Below, in pieces: positions 28,618-37,183 of a DNA stretch of 44,751 bases (positions within the stretch are counted from its first letter, which is position 1; the number at the start of each line of letters is the position of its first letter). Under the pieces are notes generated by a model. That model saw nothing but the letters and a program-made list of their open reading frames with translations, had not been told where the DNA came from and made no database searches. Made by a program: the position numbers and the translations under genes. This DNA comes from Gallionellaceae bacterium (GTDB lineage: Bacteria; Pseudomonadota; Gammaproteobacteria; Burkholderiales; Gallionellaceae): contig JAUQWW010000005.1 of assembly GCA_030834965.1 (NCBI GenBank), positions 1 through 44,751 of the forward strand, written 5' to 3'.

Positions 28618-29541
28618 TTGGATATTCTGCTGCAACAAATCGTCAATGGCCTGGTGCAGGGCAGCGTGTATGCGCTGGTCGCGCTGGGCTACACCATGGT
28701 GTACGGCATACTCGGCCTGATCAATTTTGCGCACGGCGAAGTCGTGATGGTGGGCGCGATGGTGGCGCTGACCATGACGCAACTGCTTGCTGCATCCGGC
28801 CTGCCCCCGCTGGTGATCCTGCTAATCGCGTTGATGACTTCGGCTGGTGTGTGCATGGCGCTTGGCTATGGTATCGAGCGCATTGCCTACCGCCCGTTGC
28901 GCAACGCGCCACGCCTGGCCCCGCTGATCACGGCGATCGGCGTGTCCATCGTGCTGCAAAATCTCGCGATGATGTTCTGGGGGCGTGAATACCATGCCTT
29001 TCCAGCTTTGCTCCCGCATAGCACGCACATGCTGGCCGGTGCGGTCATCAACGATGTGCAGATCATCATTGTGCTGGTCGCGCTGGCTGTGATGGCGTGC
29101 TTGCTTCTGTTGGTGCACCGCACGCGCCTGGGCCGTGCGATGCGCGCCGTGGCGGAAAATCCATCCGCCGCGGCACTGATGGGCGTGAACATCAACGGCG
29201 TGATCTCCGTCACCTTCATGCTGGGCTCCGCGCTGGCGGCGGTGGCGGGCATCATGGTGAGCGCCAATTACGGCATCGTGCACTACTACATGGGCGCCAT
29301 TCTCGGGCTCAAGGCATTCACTGCCGCCGTGCTGGGCGGCATCGGGAACCTGCGCGGCGCAATGCTGGGCGGCTTGCTGCTGGGTTTGATCGAGAGCCTC
29401 GGCGCAGGTTACATCGGCGACCTCAGCGGCGGCTTCTTTGGCAGCAATTATCAGGATGTATTCGCGTTCTTCGTGTTGATCATCGTGCTTATTTTCCGGC
29501 CATCCGGGTTAATGGGAGAGCGTGTTGCGGAACGTGCCTGA
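28618..29541 (+). CDS. livH: Branched-chain amino acid ABC transporter permease LivH
   Basis: Inner-membrane permease subunit of the high-affinity branched-chain amino acid importer. It shows the LivH N-terminal pattern LLQQIVNGLVQGSVYALVALGYTMVYGI, LINFAHGEV, and the EAA-like loop RAVAENPSAAALMGVNIN. About eight transmembrane helices are visible. The TTG at 28618 is proposed as the start: it gives 307 residues, beginning MDILLQQ as in other LivH proteins, and has AGG six bases upstream. The GTG at 28591 lies in the arm of a hairpin. The 3' end overlaps livM by 20 bases. Confidence 0.93.
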   Translation: MDILLQQIVNGLVQGSVYALVALGYTMVYGILGLINFAHGEVVMVGAMVALTMTQLLAASGLPPLVILLIALMTSAGVCMALGYGIERIAYRPLRNAPRLAPLITAIGVSIVLQNLAMMFWGREYHAFPALLPHSTHMLAGAVINDVQIIIVLVALAVMACLLLLVHRTRLGRAMRAVAENPSAAALMGVNINGVISVTFMLGSALAAVAGIMVSANYGIVHYYMGAILGLKAFTAAVLGGIGNLRGAMLGGLLLGLIESLGAGYIGDLSGGFFGSNYQDVFAFFVLIIVLIFRPSGLMGERVAERA

Positions 29542-30652
29542 TAGCCTGCTGCGCCACGACAAACGTCACGCATGGATCGCGTTTGCAGCCCTGGCCATCA
29601 TGCTGCTGGCTTTGCCTTTCGCCACCGATGCGTTGCTCGGGCGCGGCTGGGTGCGCATTGTGGATTTTGCGCTGCTCTACATCATGCTGGCATTAGGTCT
29701 GAATATCGTGGTCGGCTATGCCGGCTTGCTCGATCTGGGTTACATCGCCTTCTTCGCGGTCGGGGCGTATTGCTACGCGCTGCTCGGCTCGCCGCAATTC
29801 GGGCTGCATTGGCCGTTCTGGATCGTGTTGCCGCTGGGTGCGCTGCTGGCCTGCGTGTTCGGCGTGCTGCTGGGCGCGCCCACGCTGAAGTTACGCGGTG
29901 ATTACCTCGCCATTGTCACGCTGGGTTTTGGCGAGATCATCCGCATCTTCCTCAACAACCTGAATGCGCCGGTCAATATCACCAACGGCCCGCAGGGCAT
30001 CAGCATGATAGACCCGGTCCGGATTGGCGGTTTTTCTCTGGGCAGCACGCACGAATTGTTCGGGCTCACCTTCCCATCCGTACATCTCTATTACTACCTG
30101 TTCCTGTGCGTCACCCTGCTGGTGATCTTCGTCTCGCTGCGCCTTGAGGACTCGCGCATCGGCCGTGCATGGATGGCGATACGCGAAGATGAAGTGGCTG
30201 CCGAAGCGATGGGCATCAATACCAGAAACATCAAGTTGCTCGCCTTTGCGATGGGCGCGACTTTCGGTGGGGCGGCGGGCGGACTGTTCGCCGGTTTTCA
30301 GGGCTTCATCAGCCCGGAGAGCTTTGGCCTGACCGAATCGGTGATGATCGTGTGCATGGTGGTGCTGGGCGGAATGGGCAACATCCGCGGCGTGGTGCTG
30401 GGGGGCGTGCTGCTGGTGCTGCTGCCGGAAGCGCTGCGCCATGGAGCGGGACCGGCGCAGCACGCGCTGTTCGGCAAAACTTTGATTGACCCGGAAAGCC
30501 TGCGCATGCTGCTGTTCGGTCTGGCACTGATCGTCGTCATGCTGGTGCGTCCCGCCGGGCTGTGGCCATCCACGCAGCGCCGCCGCGAACTTTCGCCGGA
30601 TGAAGATGTGGTGCATCAGGAACAGGATACGGTGTATGACAGCAGCAAATAA
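29522..30652 (+). CDS. livM: Branched-chain amino acid ABC transporter permease LivM
   Basis: Second permease subunit, 376 residues, with about ten hydrophobic helices. Family features: LNIVVGYAGLLDLGYIAFFAVGAY, the cytoplasmic loop RLEDSRIGRAWMAIREDEVAAEAMGIN, and FAGFQGFISPESF. The GTG start at 29522 has GGGAG just upstream and lies inside livH, a coupled arrangement. It is shorter than the E. coli protein, lacking part of its N-terminal extension. The 3' end overlaps livG by 17 bases. Confidence 0.93.
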   Translation: MLRNVPDSLLRHDKRHAWIAFAALAIMLLALPFATDALLGRGWVRIVDFALLYIMLALGLNIVVGYAGLLDLGYIAFFAVGAYCYALLGSPQFGLHWPFWIVLPLGALLACVFGVLLGAPTLKLRGDYLAIVTLGFGEIIRIFLNNLNAPVNITNGPQGISMIDPVRIGGFSLGSTHELFGLTFPSVHLYYYLFLCVTLLVIFVSLRLEDSRIGRAWMAIREDEVAAEAMGINTRNIKLLAFAMGATFGGAAGGLFAGFQGFISPESFGLTESVMIVCMVVLGGMGNIRGVVLGGVLLVLLPEALRHGAGPAQHALFGKTLIDPESLRMLLFGLALIVVMLVRPAGLWPSTQRRRELSPDEDVVHQEQDTVYDSSK

Positions 30653-31415
30653 TGTCCTGCTCGATCTTTCCGGCGTGGGCAAACGCTTCGGCGGCCTGGC
30701 TGCGCTGTCCGATGTGTCGCTGCACATACGGCGCGGGGAGATTTACGGACTGATCGGCCCAAACGGCGCGGGCAAGACCACGCTGTTCAACGTCGTCACC
30801 GGCCTGTATCAGATGGACGATGGGCAGTTCACTTTCGACGGCATTGCCTATGACCGCTGTAAGCCGCATGTGCTGGCGCAGGCAGGCATTGCGCGCACCT
30901 TCCAGAACATCCGCCTGTTCGCCAATATGAGTGCGCTGGAAAACGTCATGGTCGGGCGCCACCTGCGCACGCGCGCTGGCATCTGGGGTGCGCTCACGCG
31001 CAACGCCGGCGCGCGTGCCGAGGAGCGCGCCATTGTGAAGCGCGCACGTGATTTGTTGCACTATGTCGGCATAGCCAGCCCGCATCAGACCTTGGCCAAG
31101 CACCTGTCGTATGGTGAGCAGCGCCGCCTGGAAATCGCGCGGGCGCTGGCCACCGATCCCAAGTTGCTGGCGCTGGACGAACCAGCGGCAGGTATGAACG
31201 CCACCGAAACCGAAAGTCTGAAAGCGCTGCTGCAAACCATACGCGCCAGCGGTGTCACCGTGCTGCTGATCGAGCACGACGTGAAGCTTATCCTCGGCCT
31301 GTGCGACCGCGTGGCGGTGCTGGACTACGGCAGGAAAATCGCCGAGGGTGTGCCCGAGGAAGTGCGCCGCAACCCGGCGGTGATTGCGGCTTATCTCGGA
31401 GGCGAAGCCGCATGA
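30636..31415 (+). CDS. livG: Branched-chain amino acid ABC transporter ATPase LivG
   Basis: A 259-residue ABC ATPase. Walker A is GPNGAGKTT (near 40-48), the Q-loop is ARTFQNIRLF, the signature motif is the degenerate LSYGEQRRLEIARAL, and Walker B is LLALDEPAAGMN. LSYGEQ instead of LSGGQ is normal for LivG. It energises LivHM with LivF. The ATG at 30636 (MTAANN) lies inside the livM 3' end with AGGA upstream. The open frame starts 36 bases earlier without a good ribosome site. It overlaps livF by 4 bases. Confidence 0.95.
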   Translation: MTAANNVLLDLSGVGKRFGGLAALSDVSLHIRRGEIYGLIGPNGAGKTTLFNVVTGLYQMDDGQFTFDGIAYDRCKPHVLAQAGIARTFQNIRLFANMSALENVMVGRHLRTRAGIWGALTRNAGARAEERAIVKRARDLLHYVGIASPHQTLAKHLSYGEQRRLEIARALATDPKLLALDEPAAGMNATETESLKALLQTIRASGVTVLLIEHDVKLILGLCDRVAVLDYGRKIAEGVPEEVRRNPAVIAAYLGGEAA

Positions 31416-32125
31416 GCGCCTTGCTCGAAGTGCGTGATTTGAAAGTCGCGTATGGCGGCATTCAGGCACTGAAAGGTGTCAGCCTCGATGTTGCTCCCGG
31501 CGAACTGGTTGCACTCATCGGCAGCAACGGCGCAGGCAAGACCACTGCGCTCAAGGCGCTCGCCGGCCTGCTGCATCCCGCAGCCGGCAAGGTGCACTAT
31601 GCCGGAAAGTTGCTGAACGACTGTGCCGCGCACCGGCGCGTGCGCGGCGGTCTGGCCCTTGTGCCGGAAGGGCGCGGCGTATTCGCACGATTAACCGTCG
31701 AAGAGAACTTGCTGATGGGCGCATACACCCGCAACGATAGGGCAGGAACGGGCGTCGACCTCGAACGCATGTACACGCTGTTCCCGCGCCTCGCCGAACG
31801 CCGCACGCAACTGGCCGGCACGCTCTCCGGAGGCGAGCAGCAGATGGTCGCGATGGCGCGCGCGCTGATGTCGCGCCCCAAGCTGCTGATGCTGGACGAG
31901 CCGAGCATGGGGCTTGCGCCGATGATGGTGGCAAAAATTTTCGAAACCATACGCGATATTTCCGCACAGGGTGTTTCCATCCTGCTGGTGGAACAGAACG
32001 CCAAGCTTGCGCTTGAAGCGGCACAGCGCGGCTATGTGCTGGAAAGCGGCCTGATTACGTTATCGGATAACGCCGCGAATTTGCTGGGGAGCGATGAGGT
32101 AAGGAGAGCTTACCTGGGTGGGTAA
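31412..32125 (+). CDS. livF: Branched-chain amino acid ABC transporter ATPase LivF
   Basis: A 237-residue ABC ATPase, the partner of LivG. Walker A is GSNGAGKTT, the Q-loop region is LVPEGRGVFARLTVEENL (a LivF hallmark), the signature is LSGGEQQMVAMARAL, and Walker B is LLMLDEPSMGLAPM. The ATG overlaps the livG TGA (ATGA), a coupled start. It is the last gene of the operon; a convergent hairpin lies just downstream. Confidence 0.95.
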   Translation: MSALLEVRDLKVAYGGIQALKGVSLDVAPGELVALIGSNGAGKTTALKALAGLLHPAAGKVHYAGKLLNDCAAHRRVRGGLALVPEGRGVFARLTVEENLLMGAYTRNDRAGTGVDLERMYTLFPRLAERRTQLAGTLSGGEQQMVAMARALMSRPKLLMLDEPSMGLAPMMVAKIFETIRDISAQGVSILLVEQNAKLALEAAQRGYVLESGLITLSDNAANLLGSDEVRRAYLGG

Positions 32126-32153
32126 AGCGGATTGCGGGGATATATTTTGAAGG

Positions 32154-32181
32154 CGGTCACGGCGTGTCATCGCCGTGACCG
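32154..32181. terminator. Convergent hairpin between livF and the lipoprotein propeller gene
   Basis: A perfect 11-bp inverted repeat, CGGTCACGGCG and CGCCGTGACCG, with loop TGTCAT, placed in the 67-base gap where the two genes converge. T-runs are poor on both sides, so it may be a weak bidirectional terminator or a 3' stabilising structure. Confidence 0.6.
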
Positions 32182-32192
32182 TTGGGGTGTAG

Positions 32193-33401
32193 CTAGTTTG
32201 CGGACGGTCGCAGCAAGGTCACGCCCCCGTAGCTGCCGATCCACTTGCTGCCGTCTTCCGACGTCGCCATGGTGAACACATCATCGGCATATAATCCGTC
32301 AGCGCGGGTCAATACCTTGAACTTGCCGTCCTGCCACATGGCCAGGCCCTTGTTCGTGCCGATCCAGAGTTGTTGGTTGGCGTCTTCGTGCAGCATGAAT
32401 ACATGGTCGCCGGGCAGCCCTTCGGCGGTGCTGTAGTTCGTCCAGCGCTTTCCATCGTAGCGCGATACGCCGCCGCCCCATGTCCCCGCCCAGACTTGTC
32501 CGTTGTGGTCAACCACGAGGGAAACAATATAATTCGGGTTGTACGCCACATCGACGTTCTCCAGGCCCATCTCTTTCTTTTGCTTCGCATGGTGATCGGA
32601 AACCTTGCCCATATCATTGCGGAACGTGATTGCGCTTTTCACTTTTTCATATGGAGCGCCTACGCCGCCTTTGGCATGGTTCCAGTTTTCCCATTTCCCG
32701 TTGGCAAACAGCGCCATGCCACCTTCGGTGGCAAGCCATATATCGCCGTTCCTGCCTTCAGCCAGGCCATATACCCAATCGTTGGGCAAGCCGCCATGGG
32801 TATTTTCGACCGTAAAGAGATCCCACTTGCTGATGTCATCCAGCGCGCCACCGCGCACACGATTGACGCCTGACCAAGTGGCAATCCAGATGTCGCCGTT
32901 CTTTGCTTCGAGCACGCCATAGACGAAGGAGTCGCCGACCCCTTCCGGGATGTTGTAATTCTTCCAGGTCTTGCCATCTTCCTTGAGGACCGACAGTCCG
33001 CCGCCGTAGGTACCGACGGTGATAAGGCCCTTTATTCGGCCGACATAAAAAGATCCGTTGGAAAGCAGCCCGTTGCTCGTATCGAACATCTTGAAAGAAT
33101 CGTCGCGGGTGTCATAGCGGATTACGCCGCCCGAAGTGCCAACCCATATCACCTTGCCATCTGCATAGATGGATTTGACGTTTTTCTCGCCGACGCGGAA
33201 ATGGGTGAATTTTTGCGTCGGATCGACCTTGACCTTGCCTTCATGCGCCGGGCTTGCAGCCTGTGGGGCGCTCGCTGGCGCTGTAGATGCCGCAGGGGGC
33301 TCCGCAGTGTTTGTTGTGGTGCCACTCTTGCCGCAACCACTCGCTGCGAGCCCGGTGATCACGATAATGGCTGCTGCCAACGACTTGCTGTTAATTTGCA
33401 T
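32193..33401 (-). CDS. Seven-bladed beta-propeller lipoprotein (Reg_prop type)
   Basis: A 402-residue exported lipoprotein. The signal peptide ends in lipobox AASGC (Cys near residue 23), then a Pro/Ala/Thr-rich linker leads into the propeller. Seven blade motifs of the W-x-G-T type are visible in order: IWVGTSGG, ITVGTYGG, IWIATWSG, IWLATEGG, VWAGTWGG, LWIGTNKG and KWIGSYGG. These resemble the two-component regulator propeller repeats of sensor proteins, but here the propeller stands alone with no kinase fused. A long insert (HHAKQKKEMGLEN to YNPNY) separates blades 4 and 5. It is the last gene of the minus-strand module and a paralog of the next gene upstream, 48 bases away. The start at 33401 has AGGAAA upstream. 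Probably a periplasmic sensor or scaffold. Confidence 0.85.
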   Translation of the reverse strand: MQINSKSLAAAIIVITGLAASGCGKSGTTTNTAEPPAASTAPASAPQAASPAHEGKVKVDPTQKFTHFRVGEKNVKSIYADGKVIWVGTSGGVIRYDTRDDSFKMFDTSNGLLSNGSFYVGRIKGLITVGTYGGGLSVLKEDGKTWKNYNIPEGVGDSFVYGVLEAKNGDIWIATWSGVNRVRGGALDDISKWDLFTVENTHGGLPNDWVYGLAEGRNGDIWLATEGGMALFANGKWENWNHAKGGVGAPYEKVKSAITFRNDMGKVSDHHAKQKKEMGLENVDVAYNPNYIVSLVVDHNGQVWAGTWGGGVSRYDGKRWTNYSTAEGLPGDHVFMLHEDANQQLWIGTNKGLAMWQDGKFKVLTRADGLYADDVFTMATSEDGSKWIGSYGGVTLLRPSAN

Positions 33402-33449
33402 GATTTTCCTATTAATCTGGTTCTTTATTGAAAGCAATCTGTTATGGGA

Positions 33450-34553
33450 CTATGGCTTTGCCGCCGGCACGCCAATCCGTGTTACGCCGCCCTTGGTTCC
33501 TGCCCATATATCGCCACTGGGTGATATCGCGAGTGCATAGACGTTATTGTTAAGCAGTCCTTCTTTTTTCCCGAACTTGCGCCAGGTCTTGCCATCGTAG
33601 CGTGTCACGCCGTTATCTGTGCCAAACCAGAATACGCCTTTTGTGTCGCGGGCGATTGCATAAACCATATTTCCGGAGAGCCCGTCCTTGACGGTAAAGT
33701 TCTGCCACGTCTTGCCGTCGAACCGCGCTACGCCGCCGCCCCAGGTGCCTGCCCAGATGGTGCCGTCCGGTGCGGCAACAAGGGAGAACACATAGTTCGG
33801 GTTATAGGTCAGCGCACCACCTGCAAGCGTGGTGAGATCATGGCGCGAGCGCGTACCAAGCCCTGTATTCGGGCTGGCCTGCAAGCCATCTGCATTGGGC
33901 GCGCCCATGCCATCCTTGTGGGTCCATGACTTCCATGTTTTGCCGTCAAACATGGATACGCCGCCTTCAGTGCCAAACCACACACGTCCCTGGCTGTCCA
34001 CATCCAACCCGTAGACCCATTCGTTCACGAGTTCCTTGACGTAGGTCGTGAATTTTTTGGTCTTGACGTCGAAATGATTGGCGCCCGCCCAGGTGCCGAT
34101 CCACAGGTTACCCTTCTTGTCGTTGGCAAAAGAGTAAATCCAGTAGTCGGCAAGGCCGTGCATCGGAAAATAAGTTTTCCACTTGCCGTTCTTGTAGCGT
34201 GACGCACCACCAGCGTTGGTACCAAACCACTTGTAGCCCTCGGTATCAACGCCAATGCCAAAAACATACTCGTTGGCCAGCCCATCCTTTCTGGTGAAGG
34301 TGTTGCGCGGCTTGAACGTCTTAAGGTCGATTTCATGCACCCCGGCAGAAGTGCCTATCCACAGCGTGCTGTTTGGTTTTTCGACTGCCAGTGCACGCAC
34401 ATAGACGTTGGCGCCAACATCAAATGTATCTAGGACACGCTCGCCCGCATTGCGCACCGGAGGTGCGTTATCTGCGGCTGCGACGGTGGAGGTGAAAGCA
34501 AGGGTGAAGGCGGCGATCGAGATCGCCGCCGCAGTTCTGAATACAGTAAACAT
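33450..34553 (-). CDS. Seven-bladed beta-propeller protein, soluble periplasmic paralog
   Basis: A 367-residue precursor with a Sec signal peptide (cleavage near VAAA-DN) and no lipobox, so it is free in the periplasm or secreted. Seven blades are visible: LWIGTSAG, KWFGTNAG, LWIGTWAG, VWFGTEGG, IWAGTWGG, FWFGTDNG and IWAGTKGG. Several end in DGKTW. As in the lipoprotein paralog, an insert ending in YNPNY lies between blades 4 and 5. The ATG shares one base with the stop of the cytochrome c gene (TAATG), so both are made together. The coupling suggests that propeller and cytochrome act in one complex. Ligand unknown. Confidence 0.86.
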   Translation of the reverse strand: MFTVFRTAAAISIAAFTLAFTSTVAAADNAPPVRNAGERVLDTFDVGANVYVRALAVEKPNSTLWIGTSAGVHEIDLKTFKPRNTFTRKDGLANEYVFGIGVDTEGYKWFGTNAGGASRYKNGKWKTYFPMHGLADYWIYSFANDKKGNLWIGTWAGANHFDVKTKKFTTYVKELVNEWVYGLDVDSQGRVWFGTEGGVSMFDGKTWKSWTHKDGMGAPNADGLQASPNTGLGTRSRHDLTTLAGGALTYNPNYVFSLVAAPDGTIWAGTWGGGVARFDGKTWQNFTVKDGLSGNMVYAIARDTKGVFWFGTDNGVTRYDGKTWRKFGKKEGLLNNNVYALAISPSGDIWAGTKGGVTRIGVPAAKP

Positions 34554-34891
34554 TAGCGCAAGTTTCTCACGTAGCTGATTACATCATAAAACTCGTTTTC
34601 CTTCAGAATGCCAAGGAACGGAGGCATTGCATTGCTGCCGGTGCGTAACTTGTCAACCAGAACGGGATCAGGCTGGTTGAGGCTCTGGCTGCGCACAAGA
34701 TTTGGCGCATTCGGCATGGTGCTGCGGCCACTCTCGCCGTGACAGCCTGCGCAATGAGCAAGATATATTCTCTGGCCGTTGGCCGCGTCAGCAGCAAGCG
34801 CCGGTTGCGCTAACATGGCCAACGCTGCAGCCAGGCAAGTCGAAAACAGGGTCAGGCGCAGAGCCCCAGAGGTTTGATTGGTTGTGTTCAT
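34553..34891 (-). CDS. Monoheme cytochrome c coupled to a propeller protein
   Basis: A 112-residue precursor: signal peptide to about residue 33 (ALA-AD), then a class I cytochrome of about 80 residues. Heme site CAGCH (Cys47, Cys50, His51). The likely axial Met is Met89 in NAMPPF, as in single-domain c-type subunits of dehydrogenases. A strong Shine-Dalgarno (AAGGAGG) precedes the ATG at 34891. The stop is coupled to the downstream propeller gene (TAATG). It may pass electrons to or from the propeller's ligand or partner, or serve as the redox sensor of the system; neither is shown. Confidence 0.9.
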   Translation of the reverse strand: MNTTNQTSGALRLTLFSTCLAAALAMLAQPALAADAANGQRIYLAHCAGCHGESGRSTMPNAPNLVRSQSLNQPDPVLVDKLRTGSNAMPPFLGILKENEFYDVISYVRNLR

Positions 34892-34943
34892 TGTGCGTCC
34901 CTCCTTAATAATAAATTACTATATTAAACGTGCTGGATCCCCA

Positions 34944-35672
34944 TTATTTCGATTTCTTCTTGCCACCTTTTGCAGTTATCCCCCGCATCTTGTTCGCCTT
35001 GGCAACCAAAACCTCGGCTTTCTTCGGATCCGGTGTGAGTCCGTACTGCCCTGACAGATAAGCAGCAGCCAGTGCATCGATCGACGGGAGATCGTCGTTG
35101 TCAGCGGAGCGCTTGATCCAGGCCAGCGCCTCAGGGCTCTGCCTTGCTGCTTCGTCCAGGCCCAGTCCCCCGTTGATATAGGCTTGCGCCATTACGTTGA
35201 CAGCTTCCTTGTGCCCTTGCTCTGCGGCTTTAATGATCAATCTGCGCGCTTCGCCGAAATCCTGTTTCACGCCTGAGCCTTCCGAGTACATCACGCCCAG
35301 GCCATATAGGCCGTCGGGGTTAGATTGTTCGACGGCCTTGCGGTAATACGCCACCGCATCATCGTAAAACAGCGACTTGTCGAGTATGAAGCCGAGCATT
35401 GCCTGGGAAGGTGCATGGCCAGCGTCTGCAGCTGGTTTGAGTAACGACATAGCCCCCGCTGCATCCCCTTGTTTATAGGCCTTGGTGCCTGCCTCGTAAG
35501 CCTTTTCCAGGTCAGCAGGTTTTGCTGGCTCCGGCGCCTTTGGCGCAACATCCTTCATCTCGCCCGATATCTTGAGCGGAGCCTTCCCGGACGAATCAGC
35601 AAGTGCCTCCGCCGAGCAGGACAAACAATACGGCAATGCCAGCAGCCACAACCAATTCATACGTCCGCGCAT
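34944..35672 (-). CDS. Sel1-repeat (TPR-like) exported protein
   Basis: A 242-residue protein with a Sec signal peptide (to about ALA-DSS). A Pro/Ala/Lys-rich segment and four or so Sel1-like repeats follow (for example SQAMLGFILDKSLFYDDAVAYYRKAV and GLYGLGVMYSEGSGVKQDFGEARRLI). The C-terminus is very basic (GGKKKSK). Sel1 repeats mediate protein-protein contacts. It is the first gene of the group encoding the cytochrome c and two propellers, and lies 128 bases after the sigma-54 regulator. A second ATG at residue 5 is possible. A -10-like TATAAA and two CATTGCAT repeats lie upstream. Confidence 0.8.
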   Translation of the reverse strand: MRGRMNWLWLLALPYCLSCSAEALADSSGKAPLKISGEMKDVAPKAPEPAKPADLEKAYEAGTKAYKQGDAAGAMSLLKPAADAGHAPSQAMLGFILDKSLFYDDAVAYYRKAVEQSNPDGLYGLGVMYSEGSGVKQDFGEARRLIIKAAEQGHKEAVNVMAQAYINGGLGLDEAARQSPEALAWIKRSADNDDLPSIDALAAAYLSGQYGLTPDPKKAEVLVAKANKMRGITAKGGKKKSK

Positions 35673-35760
35673 ATTTTACTCCATAATTTCTTGAATTCTT
35701 TGCGGCCCGCACAATTTGTCGTACGGGTAATCATTTGCTCAATAATTGAATTTTATACAA

Positions 35761-35788
35761 CATTGCATTTTTTAGCGATGCATTGCAT
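35761..35788 (-). promoter_or_regulatory. Direct repeat CATTGCAT x2 at the Sel1/cytochrome/propeller operon promoter
   Basis: Plus-strand CATTGCAT occurs at 35761-35768 and 35781-35788, exactly 20 bases apart (about two helical turns). A minus-strand -10-like TATAAA lies at 35752-35757. The distal copy sits near the expected -35. This geometry fits an activator or repressor site; no sigma-54 -24/-12 element was found nearby. Confidence 0.4.
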
Positions 35789-35800
35789 GGGAAAACGGCA

Positions 35801-37180
35801 TTACATGCCGCGCGTTATCCCCAAGTCCGCCAATTCCTCCAGTTTGCGATACAGGCTGGATAGGCCAATGCCGAGCTTTTGCGCGGCTGCCTTCCGGTCT
35901 CCTCCCGCTTCACTGATCGCCTTGGCGATCAGTTCGGCTTCACGATGCCGTAACTGATCACGCAGGCTCCCTTCTTCTCCGGCAACAAATTTACCATGAT
36001 TTTGGGGTGCGCCCTGGTTCGAGATTTCCGGCGGCAGATCGGCCAAGGTGATACGACCCCCGTCGGCCAGGATATGGACGCGGTTAATGACATTTTCCAA
36101 CTGCCTGACATTGCCAGGCCATTTGTATGACAGCATGACTTCCTCGGCCTCCGGATCCATTTCCAGCATTCCGCCTGAAGAATCCAGCCCGGCATTGTGA
36201 ACCAGATACCGGATCAGCCCGCTAATGTCGCTGCGGCGTTCGCGCAGCGGCGGCATGTGGATGTTGAACATGCTCAAGCGGAAATAAAGATCCTCGCGGA
36301 ACTTGCCTTCCTTCACCATTTCTTCCAGATTGCGGTTGGTTGCGGCAATGATGCGCACATCCACGCTGCGTGCTTGCTCGCTGCCGACCGAGCGTATCTG
36401 TTTGTCTTCGATCACATGCAACAGTTTGGTCTGCAAATTCAGCGGTAGTTCCCCGATTTCATCAAGAAAAATGGTGCCGCGGTCGGCTTCGGTGAACAAT
36501 CCCTTGCGTGCCCTGTCGGCTCCCGTGAACGCTCCCTTGGTGTGGCCGAAAAATTCGCTCTCGAGCAGGTTTTCGGGAATCGCGCTGCAATTGACCGGAA
36601 TAAACGGGAAGGCGGCACGCGGACTCTGCTCGTGGATGGAACGTGCGGCAACGCCTTTGCCGGTGCCGCTTTCCCCGGTGATAAGCACGGTGCTGTTGGT
36701 TACCGCAACCCTGCTTATCAGCCGGTCGATCTGTTGCATGGCAGGCGAATTGAATTTGTACAACCCACGGCCCCCTGTAACCAGGTTGCGCAGTGCCTTG
36801 TTTTCCGCGCGCAGGCCGCACATTGCTTCGATCTGGGCCAGCCTGTGCAGCAACTCTTCATTGTGCACCGGCTTGACAATATAGTCTGTTGCGCCTGCCC
36901 GCAGCGCTTCCACCGCCGTCTCCATGGAGGCAAACGCCGTAACCATGATGAACTGGGTGTCGATTACCGTGCCGGAAGCCTTGAAGCTGCGCACCAGTTC
37001 GATTCCATCGCCATCGGGCAGGCGCACGTCGCACAACGCTACATCAACATCGCCGCGCACCAGCTTGGCCGTGGCCTCGACTACGGTTGACGCCACATCG
37101 ACCGAATAACCGGCGCGGCTGACAAGATTCGAAAGAATCTGGCGGAGGGCGGCCTCGTCGTCAATTACCAGCACGTGCAT
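35801..37180 (-). CDS. NtrC-family sigma-54-dependent response regulator
   Basis: A 459-residue three-domain regulator. The receiver has phospho-acceptor Asp51 in LCDVRLPDGDG. The AAA+ domain has Walker A GESGTGKG, the sigma-54 contact loop GAFTGA, and Walker B TIFLDEIGEL. The C-terminal Fis-type helix-turn-helix is GGDRKAAAQKLGIGLSSLYRKLEEL. It should activate sigma-54 promoters when phosphorylated by the kinase just upstream, whose stop is 3 bases from this start. A strong Shine-Dalgarno (AAGGAGG) precedes the ATG. Targets are not shown; the adjacent Sel1/cytochrome/propeller genes are the natural candidates, though no clear -24/-12 element was seen there. Confidence 0.93.
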   Translation of the reverse strand: MHVLVIDDEAALRQILSNLVSRAGYSVDVASTVVEATAKLVRGDVDVALCDVRLPDGDGIELVRSFKASGTVIDTQFIMVTAFASMETAVEALRAGATDYIVKPVHNEELLHRLAQIEAMCGLRAENKALRNLVTGGRGLYKFNSPAMQQIDRLISRVAVTNSTVLITGESGTGKGVAARSIHEQSPRAAFPFIPVNCSAIPENLLESEFFGHTKGAFTGADRARKGLFTEADRGTIFLDEIGELPLNLQTKLLHVIEDKQIRSVGSEQARSVDVRIIAATNRNLEEMVKEGKFREDLYFRLSMFNIHMPPLRERRSDISGLIRYLVHNAGLDSSGGMLEMDPEAEEVMLSYKWPGNVRQLENVINRVHILADGGRITLADLPPEISNQGAPQNHGKFVAGEEGSLRDQLRHREAELIAKAISEAGGDRKAAAQKLGIGLSSLYRKLEELADLGITRGM

Positions 37181-37183
37181 ATG

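Noticed and set aside
35689-35800. Search for a sigma-54 -24/-12 promoter upstream of the Sel1 gene
   Set aside because: No GG-N10-GC element of acceptable quality was found by eye; only a sigma-70-like TATAAA.
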